Below the pieces are notes generated by a model. That model was given only the letters and a program-made list of their open reading frames with translations. It was not told the DNA's origin and did not search any database. The position numbers and the translations under genes were made by a program. DNA of 64,000 nt. Source: Phycisphaerales bacterium. Its GTDB lineage: Bacteria; Planctomycetota; Phycisphaerae; Phycisphaerales; UBA1924. The first letter of the stretch is position 1, and every line of letters starts with the position of its first letter. Location of the stretch: the NCBI GenBank assembly GCA_029213305.1, contig JARGPA010000016.1:22838-86837 (forward strand), in the 5' to 3' direction. This document shows, in pieces, positions 43,015 to 52,199 of the stretch.

Positions 43015-43998
43015 ATGACGAATGCGGTATCAATGTCGGGTGTTCGAAAAACTTTCGGAAGAAAAGTCGCTGTTGAGGGAATTGATCTCACAATTCCTGA
43101 AGGCTCAATGTATGGATTCATTGGACCCAATGGCGCAGGGAAAACAACAACAATTCGGATGATCATGTCGATTTTATTCCCTGATTGTGGCGAACTCTCT
43201 GTGCTCGGAAAGAAATCCGCAGTCGAATCGAAAGATCAGATCGGATACCTCCCTGAAGAGCGTGGTATCTACAAGAAAATGAAAGTCGGATCATTCCTAA
43301 AGCATATGGGTAGACTCAAAGGACTCGACTCTAGGGGACTCGACAACAGAGTTAAAGAATGGTTGGATCGAGTTGATCTAAACGAGGTCTACAAAAAGAA
43401 ATGTGAAGAGCTCTCCAAAGGGATGCAACAGAAAGTTCAGTTTATCGCTTCTGTTCTTCACGATCCGGATTTGATCATCCTCGATGAACCATTTTCAGGA
43501 CTTGATCCTGTGAATATGAGATTGCTCCGTACCCTTATCGACGAGCAACATACACAAGGCAAAACTGTAATCTTCTCAACCCATGTGATGTTTCAAGCAG
43601 AAAAAATCTGTGATCACATCATCATGATCCATGAGGGCAAAAAAGTTCTCGACGATACACTCGACGATATCCGCACCCGATTCGATCCTCGTGCGATCCA
43701 CATCGACCCAATCGGAGGTGAAATCGCCGCAAACATAATCTCGCAACTCCCTTGCGTCTCTCATCTTCATCCAGTTGAAAGCGCAATAGAAGTCATACTC
43801 AACGAAGGGTTTGATACGCAAGACGCAATGAGCGCGATTCTCCAAGCACAACCATTGAATCGTATCGAGATCAAGAAACCCACACTTGAAGATGTGTTTA
43901 TTGAGATCGTCACTGGAGGCGAAAAAAGCGAAGATGCTCAAGAGCTCCGAGCAACGCTCCTTGCAGGCACAAAGAACGAAGAGGAGGCAAGCTCATGA
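43015..43998 (+). CDS. ABC transporter ATP-binding protein (ABC-2 export type)
   Basis: Walker A GPNGAGKTTT near residue 38, signature LSKGMQQKVQF, Walker B LIILDEPFSGLDPV, and the H-loop STH, all in ~230 residues, then a C-terminal domain of about 80 residues. Most like NatA-type export ATPases. ATG 43015 has AGGGG about 7 nt upstream. Its stop overlaps the permease ATG by 4 nt, so both make one exporter. Substrate unknown. Confidence 0.92.
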   Translation: MTNAVSMSGVRKTFGRKVAVEGIDLTIPEGSMYGFIGPNGAGKTTTIRMIMSILFPDCGELSVLGKKSAVESKDQIGYLPEERGIYKKMKVGSFLKHMGRLKGLDSRGLDNRVKEWLDRVDLNEVYKKKCEELSKGMQQKVQFIASVLHDPDLIILDEPFSGLDPVNMRLLRTLIDEQHTQGKTVIFSTHVMFQAEKICDHIIMIHEGKKVLDDTLDDIRTRFDPRAIHIDPIGGEIAANIISQLPCVSHLHPVESAIEVILNEGFDTQDAMSAILQAQPLNRIEIKKPTLEDVFIEIVTGGEKSEDAQELRATLLAGTKNEEEASS

Positions 43999-45407
43999 AT
44001 ATCTCAAAGATCATGCGGGTCGCCGCACGAGAGTTTGCATCTACCGCGATGACCAAAGGGTTCATCATCGGCGCGCTGGTAGTCCCTGCAGTGATGGCTG
44101 CCGTGATCCCGCTTGTCATGATTCTCGCAATGAGCGCTCAGCCGCCGGCCGATACCGGTACTGTTTATATTCTAGATCACTCGACAGAAGTGTTACCTGT
44201 ACTCGAAGATCGACTCGACCCAGAAGCCGTCAAAGGTCGTTGGATAGAACGATTTGGTGATGCTGCAGAATTCGCAGAGAAAATGATGCCTGGAGTAGGA
44301 AGTGGCACTGCAGAAAGCACTCTCGAGCAAGCTGCTTCAAACATCAAGTCTCCTATTTTCAAGCTCATCCCCGCTGGAGGGGATACTGACATCGACGAAC
44401 TCAAAGCAGAACTCAGAAACCAGGTTTCTGCGAACGAGAAGTTTGCTGATGAAACTGAGAAGTTGCTCGCGATTGTAGAAATCGATATCGACGCAACTCG
44501 AAAGCTCAATGAAGAAGAGGGTTACGGCGCTTATCAAGCATTTTTTAGACCAAAGCTCAACGATGAAACTGTTGGAGAAATTAAAGATGGCGTTCGATGG
44601 TCAATCCGACAGAAGAGATATGAAAACGCAGATCTCGATCGCACACTGATCTCTGAGATCAACTCTATCCGAGCTCGTGAGAGTAAAGAGATCACTGAAA
44701 CAGGAGAACGCAAAGAAGCATCAGGAATTGCTTCATTCGCAATCCCTTTTGCTTCAATGCTCTTATTGCTCATTGCTTCGATGACCGGCGGCCAATACCT
44801 GTTAACAACAACCGTAGAAGAAAAATCAAATCGGGTCGTCGAGGTCCTGCTCTCTGCAGTATCCCCAATTGAACTCATGACTGGGAAGATTGTTGGACAA
44901 ATGGGAGTTGGACTCTCACTCCTTACAGTGTACAACTCTGTCGGGATTATGGCATTAATCTTCTTCAATCGCAGTGACTTGGTCTCGCCGTTAACATTCG
45001 TCTACTTCTTTATCTTCTTCATCCTCGCATACTTTATGTTCGCGTCACTCATGGCCGCGATCGGATCTGCAGTGAACGATCTTCGCGAAGCTCAATCACT
45101 CATGACTCCTGTCATGATCATGATGATCATGCCTTACATCTTCTTCATGCCTGTGATCAGAGCACCAAACTCGTTGTTCTCAACCATTATGAGTATGATC
45201 CCTCCGATCTCCCCGTTCATCATGATTATGCGAGTCTCATCAACTGATGCTCCTCCAACATGGCAAGTGCTCCTTGCGATCTTGATCAACTTGGTCGGCG
45301 TGCTCTTCTTCCTCTGGTTCGCGGCGAAGGTGTTCCGAGTTGGGCTCTTGATGTTTGGAAAACCACCAAATCTCAGAACCCTGATCAAATGGATTCGAAT
45401 GGCGTAG
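43995..45407 (+). CDS. ABC-2 type transporter permease (NatB-like)
   Basis: Single N-terminal membrane helix (residues ~22-47), a large extracytoplasmic domain (~50-235), then five to six helices in the C-terminal half with the ABC-2 hallmark sequence EEKSNRVVEVLLSAVSPIEL. 470 residues. Translationally coupled to its ATPase (ATGA). Typical of Na+ or drug exporters of the NatAB class; substrate cannot be told. Confidence 0.9.
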   Translation: MNISKIMRVAAREFASTAMTKGFIIGALVVPAVMAAVIPLVMILAMSAQPPADTGTVYILDHSTEVLPVLEDRLDPEAVKGRWIERFGDAAEFAEKMMPGVGSGTAESTLEQAASNIKSPIFKLIPAGGDTDIDELKAELRNQVSANEKFADETEKLLAIVEIDIDATRKLNEEEGYGAYQAFFRPKLNDETVGEIKDGVRWSIRQKRYENADLDRTLISEINSIRARESKEITETGERKEASGIASFAIPFASMLLLLIASMTGGQYLLTTTVEEKSNRVVEVLLSAVSPIELMTGKIVGQMGVGLSLLTVYNSVGIMALIFFNRSDLVSPLTFVYFFIFFILAYFMFASLMAAIGSAVNDLREAQSLMTPVMIMMIMPYIFFMPVIRAPNSLFSTIMSMIPPISPFIMIMRVSSTDAPPTWQVLLAILINLVGVLFFLWFAAKVFRVGLLMFGKPPNLRTLIKWIRMA

Positions 45408-45416
45408 AATGTAAAC

Positions 45417-45869
45417 ATGCAGGATTATCCAACTTCAGAACCCAAAGCCCGTTCAGGTATTCGATGCCAATCTTGTAGTTACGACCTCATCGGAGTAGTC
45501 ATCGGGGATCGATGTCCAGAATGCGGCACTCAAGTCATGCAATGGGCAAGTCAACAGCAGTCCAGTGGTAAAGCAATCACTTCGATGGTTCTTGGGATTC
45601 TCGCGATTATCACATGTCTTGGATATGGAATCTTGGGTGTCCCCTGTGGGATCGTCGCAATCGTCTTTGCGAAGAAAGCACGGCTCGCAGTACAAGACGG
45701 CACAGCACCAGCAAGTTCATTGGGGATGGCGACCGCAGGACGAATCTGTGGATGGATTGGACTCATACTGAGTGCATTGTACCTCCTTGCAATTATTGGT
45801 ATCATCGTTATTGCTGCTGTCGGTGCAGCAGCTGCAGGCGCTGCTGCAGGACCATTCCTACTCCCATGA
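45417..45869 (+). CDS. Zinc-ribbon/DUF4190-like membrane protein
   Basis: 150 residues. A CX2C...CX2C ribbon (IRCQSCSYDLIGVVIGDRCP, ECG) at residues ~16-37 is followed by two hydrophobic segments separated by a polar loop (KARLAVQDGTAPASS), the second being rich in Ala/Gly. The helix pair with G-x-C-G-W-I-G (AGRICGWIGLILS) matches DUF4190-type domains. Ends overlapping the methyltransferase ATG by 4 nt. Function unknown; one of a family in this region. Confidence 0.78.
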   Translation: MQDYPTSEPKARSGIRCQSCSYDLIGVVIGDRCPECGTQVMQWASQQQSSGKAITSMVLGILAIITCLGYGILGVPCGIVAIVFAKKARLAVQDGTAPASSLGMATAGRICGWIGLILSALYLLAIIGIIVIAAVGAAAAGAAAGPFLLP

Positions 45870-46651
45870 TTCAATCTGAAACATACGACAAACATGATCT
45901 CTACGAGCTCTGCGTGCAATCACCCAAAGATCTTGTGCCGTTACTACGTGCGATCCACGGAGATAACCCGATCACACTTGGAGAGGATTTCTCAGGGACT
46001 GCTGCGCTTTCGCACCTGTGGGTTGAACATGATCAATGCAAAGCGATCGCAACCGATCTCGATGATGAGTCACTCAACAAACGAGGCGAGCATCAGAGAG
46101 TTACGAAACATCTAAATGATGTACGCGAGATTGATGACCAATGTGATATCTTATTCGTAGGCAATTTTTCGATAGGTTATCTACACACTCGCGACGAGCT
46201 TGTTGAGTATTTGAAACACGCTCGCTCAAGACTCCAATCATCAGACGGCACCTTCATCTGTGACACCTACGGCGGGGACACCGCGTTCACCCTTGGTGGG
46301 GTTCATCGCGCGCATCCAATGCCCAACGGTAAACTTTGTCGATATACCTGGGAACAACACGAAGCAGATCCGACAACCAATATGGTTACCAATCTGATCC
46401 ATTTCCGTGTTGAAAAAGCTGGTGTCATCGAGTTCGAAATGGAAGATGCATTTGTATACGAATGGAGACTCTGGTCAATCCCAGAACTTCGTGACGCGAT
46501 GATTGATGCAGGATTCAAAGACACACAGGTATATACAAAACTCGCGGATGCTTTAGATGCAGACGGGAATGCGTATGTTCTACCAGTTGAAGATGGACAA
46601 GAAGAGCTTAGCGATAGTTACATTGTGCTTGTTGTTGCGAAAGCGTCATGA
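45866..46651 (+). CDS. SAM-dependent methyltransferase of class I
   Basis: 261 residues. ATG 45866 overlaps the preceding stop by 4 nt, and the longer frame upstream belongs to that gene's region. Motif I reads LGEDFSGTAALSHLW, followed by ATDLDDESLNKR (acidic end of strand 2) and the motif II/III region with FVGNFSIGYLHTRDELV. The C-terminal half contains EDAFVYEWRLWSIPELRDAM, also found in the protein at 60.9 kb. Substrate unknown. Its stop overlaps the next zinc-ribbon gene by 4 nt. Confidence 0.85.
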   Translation: MIQSETYDKHDLYELCVQSPKDLVPLLRAIHGDNPITLGEDFSGTAALSHLWVEHDQCKAIATDLDDESLNKRGEHQRVTKHLNDVREIDDQCDILFVGNFSIGYLHTRDELVEYLKHARSRLQSSDGTFICDTYGGDTAFTLGGVHRAHPMPNGKLCRYTWEQHEADPTTNMVTNLIHFRVEKAGVIEFEMEDAFVYEWRLWSIPELRDAMIDAGFKDTQVYTKLADALDADGNAYVLPVEDGQEELSDSYIVLVVAKAS

Positions 46652-47022
46652 ATCCGGATCAAGGTTTACATATCTGCCAAGAATGCGGATATGACATGTT
46701 TGATCGAATCCATGGAGACATCTGCCCAGAATGCGGCAAGTCGTATGACACACGCCGTGTTGTTCCACGGATAAACAAGAAATCTCGCAATGCAATAATT
46801 TGGTTGAGTATTGCGATCATTACAATGCCATACATCGGGCTACTCTCGTTTCTCCCTTTAGTACTCGGTGGCCTTGCGTCTCATCAAATCCTCCGCAATA
46901 CGACATACAACAGGGTACCGTACCATATTAAGAAACGTCTAAAAGCCATTAGCATTCTCATGTGGGTATATGGCATTAGCTTTTTAAGCATTCAGTTGAT
47001 TTACATATTAACAAATTTATAA
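46648..47022 (+). CDS. Zinc-ribbon membrane protein
   Basis: 124 residues. Zinc ribbon CQECGYDMFDRIHGDICPEC at residues ~10-30, then two or three hydrophobic helices (near 47-76 and 95-120). ATG overlaps the methyltransferase stop by 4 nt. Same design as the neighbours at 45.4 and 48.5 kb but with a shorter membrane part. Function unknown. Confidence 0.72.
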   Translation: MNPDQGLHICQECGYDMFDRIHGDICPECGKSYDTRRVVPRINKKSRNAIIWLSIAIITMPYIGLLSFLPLVLGGLASHQILRNTTYNRVPYHIKKRLKAISILMWVYGISFLSIQLIYILTNL

Positions 47023-47155
47023 GTATATATTCAATGCCCATCCATGAGAACAACTGTTGAGTGAGATCACAGTTTGCTCGCACTCCAAAACCACTACATT
47101 TCTAGTCTTATCTATTCAACTGGTGATATAGGGATTTGTGCCCTACAATCCAAGC

Positions 47156-48541
47156 ATGACCACTATGAACACCCCCACCGCTGCTGATACTCTCAACTCC
47201 TATAACCCATCTACCGGCGAACTCGTAGGTAGTGTCCCTGTGACTCCTGCGAATCAAGTTGATGCAGTGATCGCAACTGCACGAGCTGCACTCCCCGCTT
47301 GGCAAGCACTCAGCGCACAAGAACGAGCAGATATGCTCAAACCAGCAGGTGAGAAACTCATCGAAAAAGCAGATGAGCTCGGACGAATCCTCTCACTCGA
47401 GCAAGGCAAACCCCTCGCAGAAGGTGTTGGTGAAGTTACTGGATGTGGTTCACGAATGAACGACGAAGTAGATGAAGTTGCCAAAGCAGTTCAGCCTGAC
47501 ATTCTTGAAGATGAAGGTGTCAAATCTACACTCTACTATGATGGGTACGGAGTCTGTGCTGCGATCACCCCTTGGAACTTCCCGGCGCTCATGCCTCACT
47601 GGACGATTGTCCCTGCACTGGTTGCAGGAAATACAGTTGTACTTAAGCCATCAGAACAAACTCCGTTGATCGCAGATGAGTATGTCAAGATCCTCAACGA
47701 GTACCTACCCGAAGGTGTTCTGCAGATCGTTCACGGCGAAGACGATCAAGGCAAAGCACTCGTCGCAGGCGATGTAGACATGATCGCATTTACCGGATCA
47801 AAGACAGCCGGCCAACACATCATGGCGGCCGCCGCACCTGGATTGAAGAGACTCATCCTCGAACTGGGATCGAAAGATCCATGCATTGTTCTTGAAGGCG
47901 CTGATCTTGAGCAAGCTGCAGGGTTCGCTGCCCGCAACTCCTTTAGAAACTGCGGACAGGTATGTGTATCCACTGAACGGATCTATGTTCAAGATTCAAT
48001 CAAGGATGCATTCGTTGATAAACTCATCGAAGAAACCAAGCAGTTCAAAGTAGGTGATTGTCTGAATGAAGAAGCGAACATCGGACCGATGGTGATGAAG
48101 GAACAAAAAGAACATGTGATCGCGCAAGTGGAAGATGCAAAATCGAAAGGCGCCAAAATTCTCTTCGGCGGCAACCCACACGATGGCAACTTTGTAGAAC
48201 CAACAATCCTCGATGGGCTCACTCATGACATGGAAATTATGACCGTTGAGACATTCGGTCCTATCGCCTGTATCGCAACTGTCAAAGATGCAGATGAAGC
48301 AGTTGCACTCGCTAACGACACAGAATATGGACTCGGCGCTGTTGTGTACGGCGAAGACACGCTCGCACGCAAAGTTGGTCGTCAACTTACTGCAGGTATG
48401 GTTGGAGTAAACAGATCACTCGGCGGCGCAAGCGGATCTCCTTGGGTCGGAGCTCGCAAGTCAGGAATCGGATACCATTCCGGACCTCTTGGACATCGCC
48501 AGTTCTGTCAACTCAGGGTTGTGAGCACGAACGAAGAATAA
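47156..48541 (+). CDS. Aldehyde dehydrogenase family protein
   Basis: NAD(P)-dependent oxidation of an aldehyde to acid. The NAD site (TPWNFPALMPHWTIVPALVA, then FTGSKTAG), the general-base glutamate in ELGSKDP and the catalytic cysteine in FRNCGQVC are in the normal order. 461 residues, like succinate-semialdehyde dehydrogenases. The chosen start ATG 47156 is uncertain: GTG 47138 has AGGGA only 3 nt away, and ATG 47165 is possible. Specificity cannot be deduced. Confidence 0.9.
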   Translation: MTTMNTPTAADTLNSYNPSTGELVGSVPVTPANQVDAVIATARAALPAWQALSAQERADMLKPAGEKLIEKADELGRILSLEQGKPLAEGVGEVTGCGSRMNDEVDEVAKAVQPDILEDEGVKSTLYYDGYGVCAAITPWNFPALMPHWTIVPALVAGNTVVLKPSEQTPLIADEYVKILNEYLPEGVLQIVHGEDDQGKALVAGDVDMIAFTGSKTAGQHIMAAAAPGLKRLILELGSKDPCIVLEGADLEQAAGFAARNSFRNCGQVCVSTERIYVQDSIKDAFVDKLIEETKQFKVGDCLNEEANIGPMVMKEQKEHVIAQVEDAKSKGAKILFGGNPHDGNFVEPTILDGLTHDMEIMTVETFGPIACIATVKDADEAVALANDTEYGLGAVVYGEDTLARKVGRQLTAGMVGVNRSLGGASGSPWVGARKSGIGYHSGPLGHRQFCQLRVVSTNEE

Positions 48542-48543
48542 AT

Positions 48544-49080
48544 ATGTCACACAATTCACCATTTGATGATCAAATCGATCGCGACCCTGGGCAATCTCCT
48601 TCAGAACCTACGTCAGCTGAAAGAGCGCGTACTGATCCGAGATGTGGACATTGTGGATACGATCGCTCGGGAATACCTGCTGATGATGCATGCCCAGGAT
48701 GCAGCAAGTATCAAGGTGCACCCAAGTGTACTTACTGTGGTTATGAACTCTTTGGACTCCTTGTTTCTGATTGTTGCCCTGAATGTGGTAAACCAATTTG
48801 GGATTCAAATGTAACTCCCCCAACTTCCGGGCTTTCGATTGCTTCGCTCGTGCTTGGAATTGTGAGCTTGATGAGTTGCATTTTCTACGGCGTCCCAGCG
48901 ATCATTTTGGGCCCTCTAGCGATCATCTTTGGTGAAATTTCTATTCGTCAATACAAGAAAGGACTCCGTGCAGGAAGCACAAAGGGGTTCTCATGGGCAG
49001 GTCGAATTTGCGGCTGGATCAGTCTTACAGTCGGACTTATATTCACCGGACTGATGATCTACATGATTCTAAGTATCTAG
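48544..49080 (+). CDS. Double zinc-ribbon/DUF4190-like membrane protein
   Basis: 178 residues, starting ATG 48544, 3 nt after the aldehyde dehydrogenase stop. Two ribbons: CGHCGYDRSGIPADDACPGC and CTYCGYELFGLLVSDCCPEC, then two hydrophobic segments with the AGRICGWISL signature seen at 45.4 kb. Stop shares a CTAG palindrome with the convergent gene's stop. Paralogue of the 45.4-kb protein. Function unknown. Confidence 0.78.
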   Translation: MSHNSPFDDQIDRDPGQSPSEPTSAERARTDPRCGHCGYDRSGIPADDACPGCSKYQGAPKCTYCGYELFGLLVSDCCPECGKPIWDSNVTPPTSGLSIASLVLGIVSLMSCIFYGVPAIILGPLAIIFGEISIRQYKKGLRAGSTKGFSWAGRICGWISLTVGLIFTGLMIYMILSI

Positions 49081-50303
49081 CTGTCCTTGACAGGTACTTT
49101 GTACGCAACGACATATTGAAAACCGTACACAGGGTACTGAATTTGGAGTCGATGAGTACGGAACTCTTCGGGCTTGTACCCATTCTTGTCGCAGAGATAG
49201 TTAACCATCTCTCGATACTTTGGTACATCAGGGATATCAAGATTCTGAATTCCAACACCCAGGTCGACGATCTCATCACTTGTCACGACACGATCTATGT
49301 CTCGCTCAGGATCTTCAACATCTGCTCCGCCTTTGCCCATGGTTTTGTAAACAAAGAGTTGCGGTTCAATTCCTTCAAAGATGTCGCCGTGGAGTATGAG
49401 ATCACTCACGAGAGTAACAACAGGGACATCAGGTATAACTGAAGTTCCTCGTTTGGTTCTTCCAGGCGCAGCATATCTGTTTGATCCATTGGGAATATGA
49501 ACAGACGCGATCAGATCATACAGAGAATCTTTCCCTTCGATCTTTGGAGCAAATGTATTGATAATTTGCCCACTCTCTTCCACAACAATCAATGGCGCAG
49601 GAGTATGTGAAAAGAACGGAGTGAGATCGAGTTCGAGTTGCTCAGGGTTTTGTCTACCAAACTTGTATCGAGGGGGTATCCCATACGAAAGTAAGATTGG
49701 CATATCCGAACGCAAACGACGGAGCCCGGATGTACCATGAATCGTTGTGATGTCGATCGCGTCTACTTCAGTTTTACTCGGAGTGAGTACCATACATGTG
49801 AGCCAAATCTTACTTTCAACTCCCAAGACTTGGCTCATCCCTTTGAACACCTGATATCGACTCGATTGCTCGAACTTATCAAGCATGTCAGTATCTGTGG
49901 TACTCAACGCTGCATTGAGTGCGGCACGAGTTCCAAACTGATCTCGGATGAGTCGATCAAATGCTTCAACAGCGAGGAGTCCATCATCGGTTAAAGATTC
50001 ATCGACTCCAGATCCGCACGCTGCTCTTAAGACCGATCTCAATGTCTCAGGACCTGGAATGCTCGTGAGTGTTTCGATTGAGTTCTCTTTGCTGATAGCA
50101 CCCAAGATCCGACTCACCATTACTCGCGAGACATCGAGTTTGCGAGCTAAGTTCGTAGGACGTAGGTTGCAGTTAGGAACTGCATCAAGGACAAGATCAA
50201 AAGAGTTTTTTAGTCCATTGCCAATTTGTTCAATTGATTCATGTCCCTCATTAACCTCTGAGTTGTTTACTAATCCTGCGCTGTCATTCAAATCAAAGTC
50301 CAA
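49077..50303 (-). CDS. Unrecognised protein with N-terminal HTH-like segment
   Basis: 408 residues. TTG start at 50303, with GAGGG ~8 nt upstream. Residues ~45-75 (CNLRPTNLARKLDVSRVMVS, RIL) resemble an XRE/lambda-like helix-turn-helix. The rest, about 330 residues, has no motif I know; it ends in a mixed alpha/beta region (around RLQIQYPVYGFQYVVAYKVP). Could be a transcriptional regulator with an unknown sensor domain. Its stop codon overlaps the convergent gene's stop on the other strand (CTAG). Confidence 0.7.
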   Translation of the reverse strand: MDFDLNDSAGLVNNSEVNEGHESIEQIGNGLKNSFDLVLDAVPNCNLRPTNLARKLDVSRVMVSRILGAISKENSIETLTSIPGPETLRSVLRAACGSGVDESLTDDGLLAVEAFDRLIRDQFGTRAALNAALSTTDTDMLDKFEQSSRYQVFKGMSQVLGVESKIWLTCMVLTPSKTEVDAIDITTIHGTSGLRRLRSDMPILLSYGIPPRYKFGRQNPEQLELDLTPFFSHTPAPLIVVEESGQIINTFAPKIEGKDSLYDLIASVHIPNGSNRYAAPGRTKRGTSVIPDVPVVTLVSDLILHGDIFEGIEPQLFVYKTMGKGGADVEDPERDIDRVVTSDEIVDLGVGIQNLDIPDVPKYREMVNYLCDKNGYKPEEFRTHRLQIQYPVYGFQYVVAYKVPVKDS

Positions 50304-50343
50304 AAGAAGCCCTCTTCGTCATACCCTTGAGATACAAAATATA

Positions 50344-50373
50344 TTGATAAATACAAATGTTATTTATTACAAT
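50344..50373 (+). promoter_or_regulatory. Candidate promoter of the 50.5-kb dockerin gene
   Basis: TTGATA (50344-50349) and TACAAT (50368-50373) with an 18-nt spacer, in an AT-rich part of the divergent intergenic region. The start codon is 112 nt downstream. Matches a sigma-70-type promoter only by eye. Confidence 0.4.
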
Positions 50374-50484
50374 TTGCGATAATTCTGATACAGTTTCTAC
50401 TCACTTAGCATACTGGAAAAGATGCTATTTGCGCAGCAATAGGGCAATGTACAACCCGGAATGTGGGATTAAGGTTCAGAAAAC

Positions 50485-52038
50485 ATGATTTCCTCTAAAA
50501 ATGTAGCCGTTTCATTCATACTTCTGTCTTCGTTCTCAACAGTCAGTTGGGCGCAATGGGACTCAGATTCCACAATGCATCAAGTAATTGCAGACGGCGC
50601 TGGAGAGCAAGTCCAACCCAAAATCGTCGCGACCCCAGATGGGGGGTGCTATGTCAGCTGGTATTCGAGTCAAACTGGTTACGATGTCAGGCTCCAACGA
50701 CTCGATGCTTCAGGGAATGAAGTTTGGGCGCACAATGGGATCCTGATCGCAGATCGTGGATTCTCTTCTACTCAAGACTACGACTTGGATATCGATACCA
50801 GCGGCCACGCCGTCTTGGTATTCCGTGACGATCGATTCGGAGGCGTCAAGATTACTGCTCAACGAGTTGCGCCTGATGGCACTCCTCAATGGGGCGCAGA
50901 TGGGATTCAATTTGGGAACGGTTCAGACTTTGTTGCATCACCTGATATTGCATCCACAAGCGATGGCGACACAGTCATTGCATGGATCAATGATTCCGAC
51001 ACAAACCTCGCTCGAATTGCTCAAAATGGATCTACACTTTGGACTTCGAGCATCTCAGATCCAGGAGGAAACGGAATAAACCTCGCGTCGATGCATGGAT
51101 CTGATAATGGTTCTGTCATTGTCTCATGGGTTCAGTTCGCAGCCTTCTTTGATCCGAAACATCTCTATGCTCAGAAAATAAATGCGGACTCATCCCCAGC
51201 ATGGGGATCCAATGTTGCGGTCTTCGATGGGGGATCACTTCAGTTTGGAAACTTCCCAGAGTTTGTCAGCGACGGATCCGGAGGAGCTGCCTTCTCATGG
51301 TATGACACTGCAAATGGATTGAATGTCTACGCACAACATCTTGCAAGCGATGGTTCAGAGTTGTTCACTCATAACGGTGTTGCCGCATCAACTACCCCGC
51401 GCGAACGAGTATCTCCAAGCGTGAACTATGATCCGAGTACCGATTCAGTGCTAGTTGCATGGACAGAACTTGACAACAATCAAGGGAGTCAAGGAGTCTC
51501 TGCTCAACGGATCGATTCGACAGGTACACGAATGTGGACTGACTCTGGAGTTGAACTGTCCGCCCCAGATGCGAATGGATCATCTTCTGTCAATATCCAA
51601 ATGAACGGTTCTTCAGCTGTCATCCTTTGGATTGAAAATGCGGGAGGATTTGGACTCGATACAGTCGTTGCTCAAGGACTGAGTATTGACGGTATGAACA
51701 CTTGGAGTCCTGCTCAAACGATTGTTGCATCTGACCCTGTAGGCCGAAGTCGACTCACTTCGACATTGAGCACGAATGGTTTTGTCATCGCGGGATGGCA
51801 AGCGGGAAGTTCAAATGCGGATATTGAGACCCATAATATTAATACTGACGGCACTCTGGGAGTTGCAAGTTGTTCCACAGATCTCAATGGGGACGGAGAT
51901 CTGAACTTCTTTGATGTTTCCGCATTTCTCGCCGCATTTGCTGCGAATAATCCATCGGCTGACTTCAACAACGATGGTTTCTTCAACTTCTTTGATGTCT
52001 CTGCATTCTTAACCGCATTCGCTGTTGGATGTCCATAG
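50485..52038 (+). CDS. Secreted repeat protein with GC-type dockerin
   Basis: Signal peptide (MISSKNVAVSFILLSSFSTV, then SWAQ), then ~430 residues with repeated patterns such as VSWYSSQ, AQRVAPDGTPQWG, AQKINADSSPAWG and AQRIDSTGTRMW every ~60 residues, suggesting a beta-propeller. The C-terminus has two FFDVSAFL units and ends AVGCP. No catalytic residues are evident. Probably a binding or structural extracellular protein. A terminator follows. Confidence 0.85.
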   Translation: MISSKNVAVSFILLSSFSTVSWAQWDSDSTMHQVIADGAGEQVQPKIVATPDGGCYVSWYSSQTGYDVRLQRLDASGNEVWAHNGILIADRGFSSTQDYDLDIDTSGHAVLVFRDDRFGGVKITAQRVAPDGTPQWGADGIQFGNGSDFVASPDIASTSDGDTVIAWINDSDTNLARIAQNGSTLWTSSISDPGGNGINLASMHGSDNGSVIVSWVQFAAFFDPKHLYAQKINADSSPAWGSNVAVFDGGSLQFGNFPEFVSDGSGGAAFSWYDTANGLNVYAQHLASDGSELFTHNGVAASTTPRERVSPSVNYDPSTDSVLVAWTELDNNQGSQGVSAQRIDSTGTRMWTDSGVELSAPDANGSSSVNIQMNGSSAVILWIENAGGFGLDTVVAQGLSIDGMNTWSPAQTIVASDPVGRSRLTSTLSTNGFVIAGWQAGSSNADIETHNINTDGTLGVASCSTDLNGDGDLNFFDVSAFLAAFAANNPSADFNNDGFFNFFDVSAFLTAFAVGCP

Positions 52039-52083
52039 AGATCTTGTTTGCCCTCACTGGTCTCAGCAATGAGACCATCCATG

Positions 52084-52117
52084 CACCCGTCTGGGAATTT
52101 TCCAGGCGGGTGTTTTT
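52084..52117 (+). terminator. Terminator after the 50.5-kb dockerin gene
   Basis: 11-bp stem CACCCGTCTGG / CCAGGCGGGTG (one T-G pair) with a 7-nt loop, followed by five T on the plus strand. Confidence 0.9.
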
Positions 52118-52151
52118 ACTTCTCGATACAACTATTCTGATTTGTGAGACC

Positions 52152-52191
52152 AAAAATGGACACGCCCCACTGGTTTCCCAGCGAGGCGTGT
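52152..52191 (-). terminator. Terminator of the RNase P RNA gene
   Basis: 14-bp stem with two G-U pairs (arms 52178-52191 and 52160-52173), a GAAA loop and a following TTTTT on the minus strand. It lies about 9 nt after the inferred 3' end of rnpB. Confidence 0.85.
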
Positions 52192-52199
52192 TCGCAGCT

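Noticed and set aside
45614..45865. N-terminal extension of the methyltransferase into the preceding gene
   Set aside because: It runs in another frame through the zinc-ribbon protein; ATG 45866 in an ATGA overlap is the natural start.
47023..47137. Possible small gene between the zinc-ribbon and aldehyde dehydrogenase genes
   Set aside because: AT-rich, no frame of useful length, and no ribosome-binding site; probably a promoter region.
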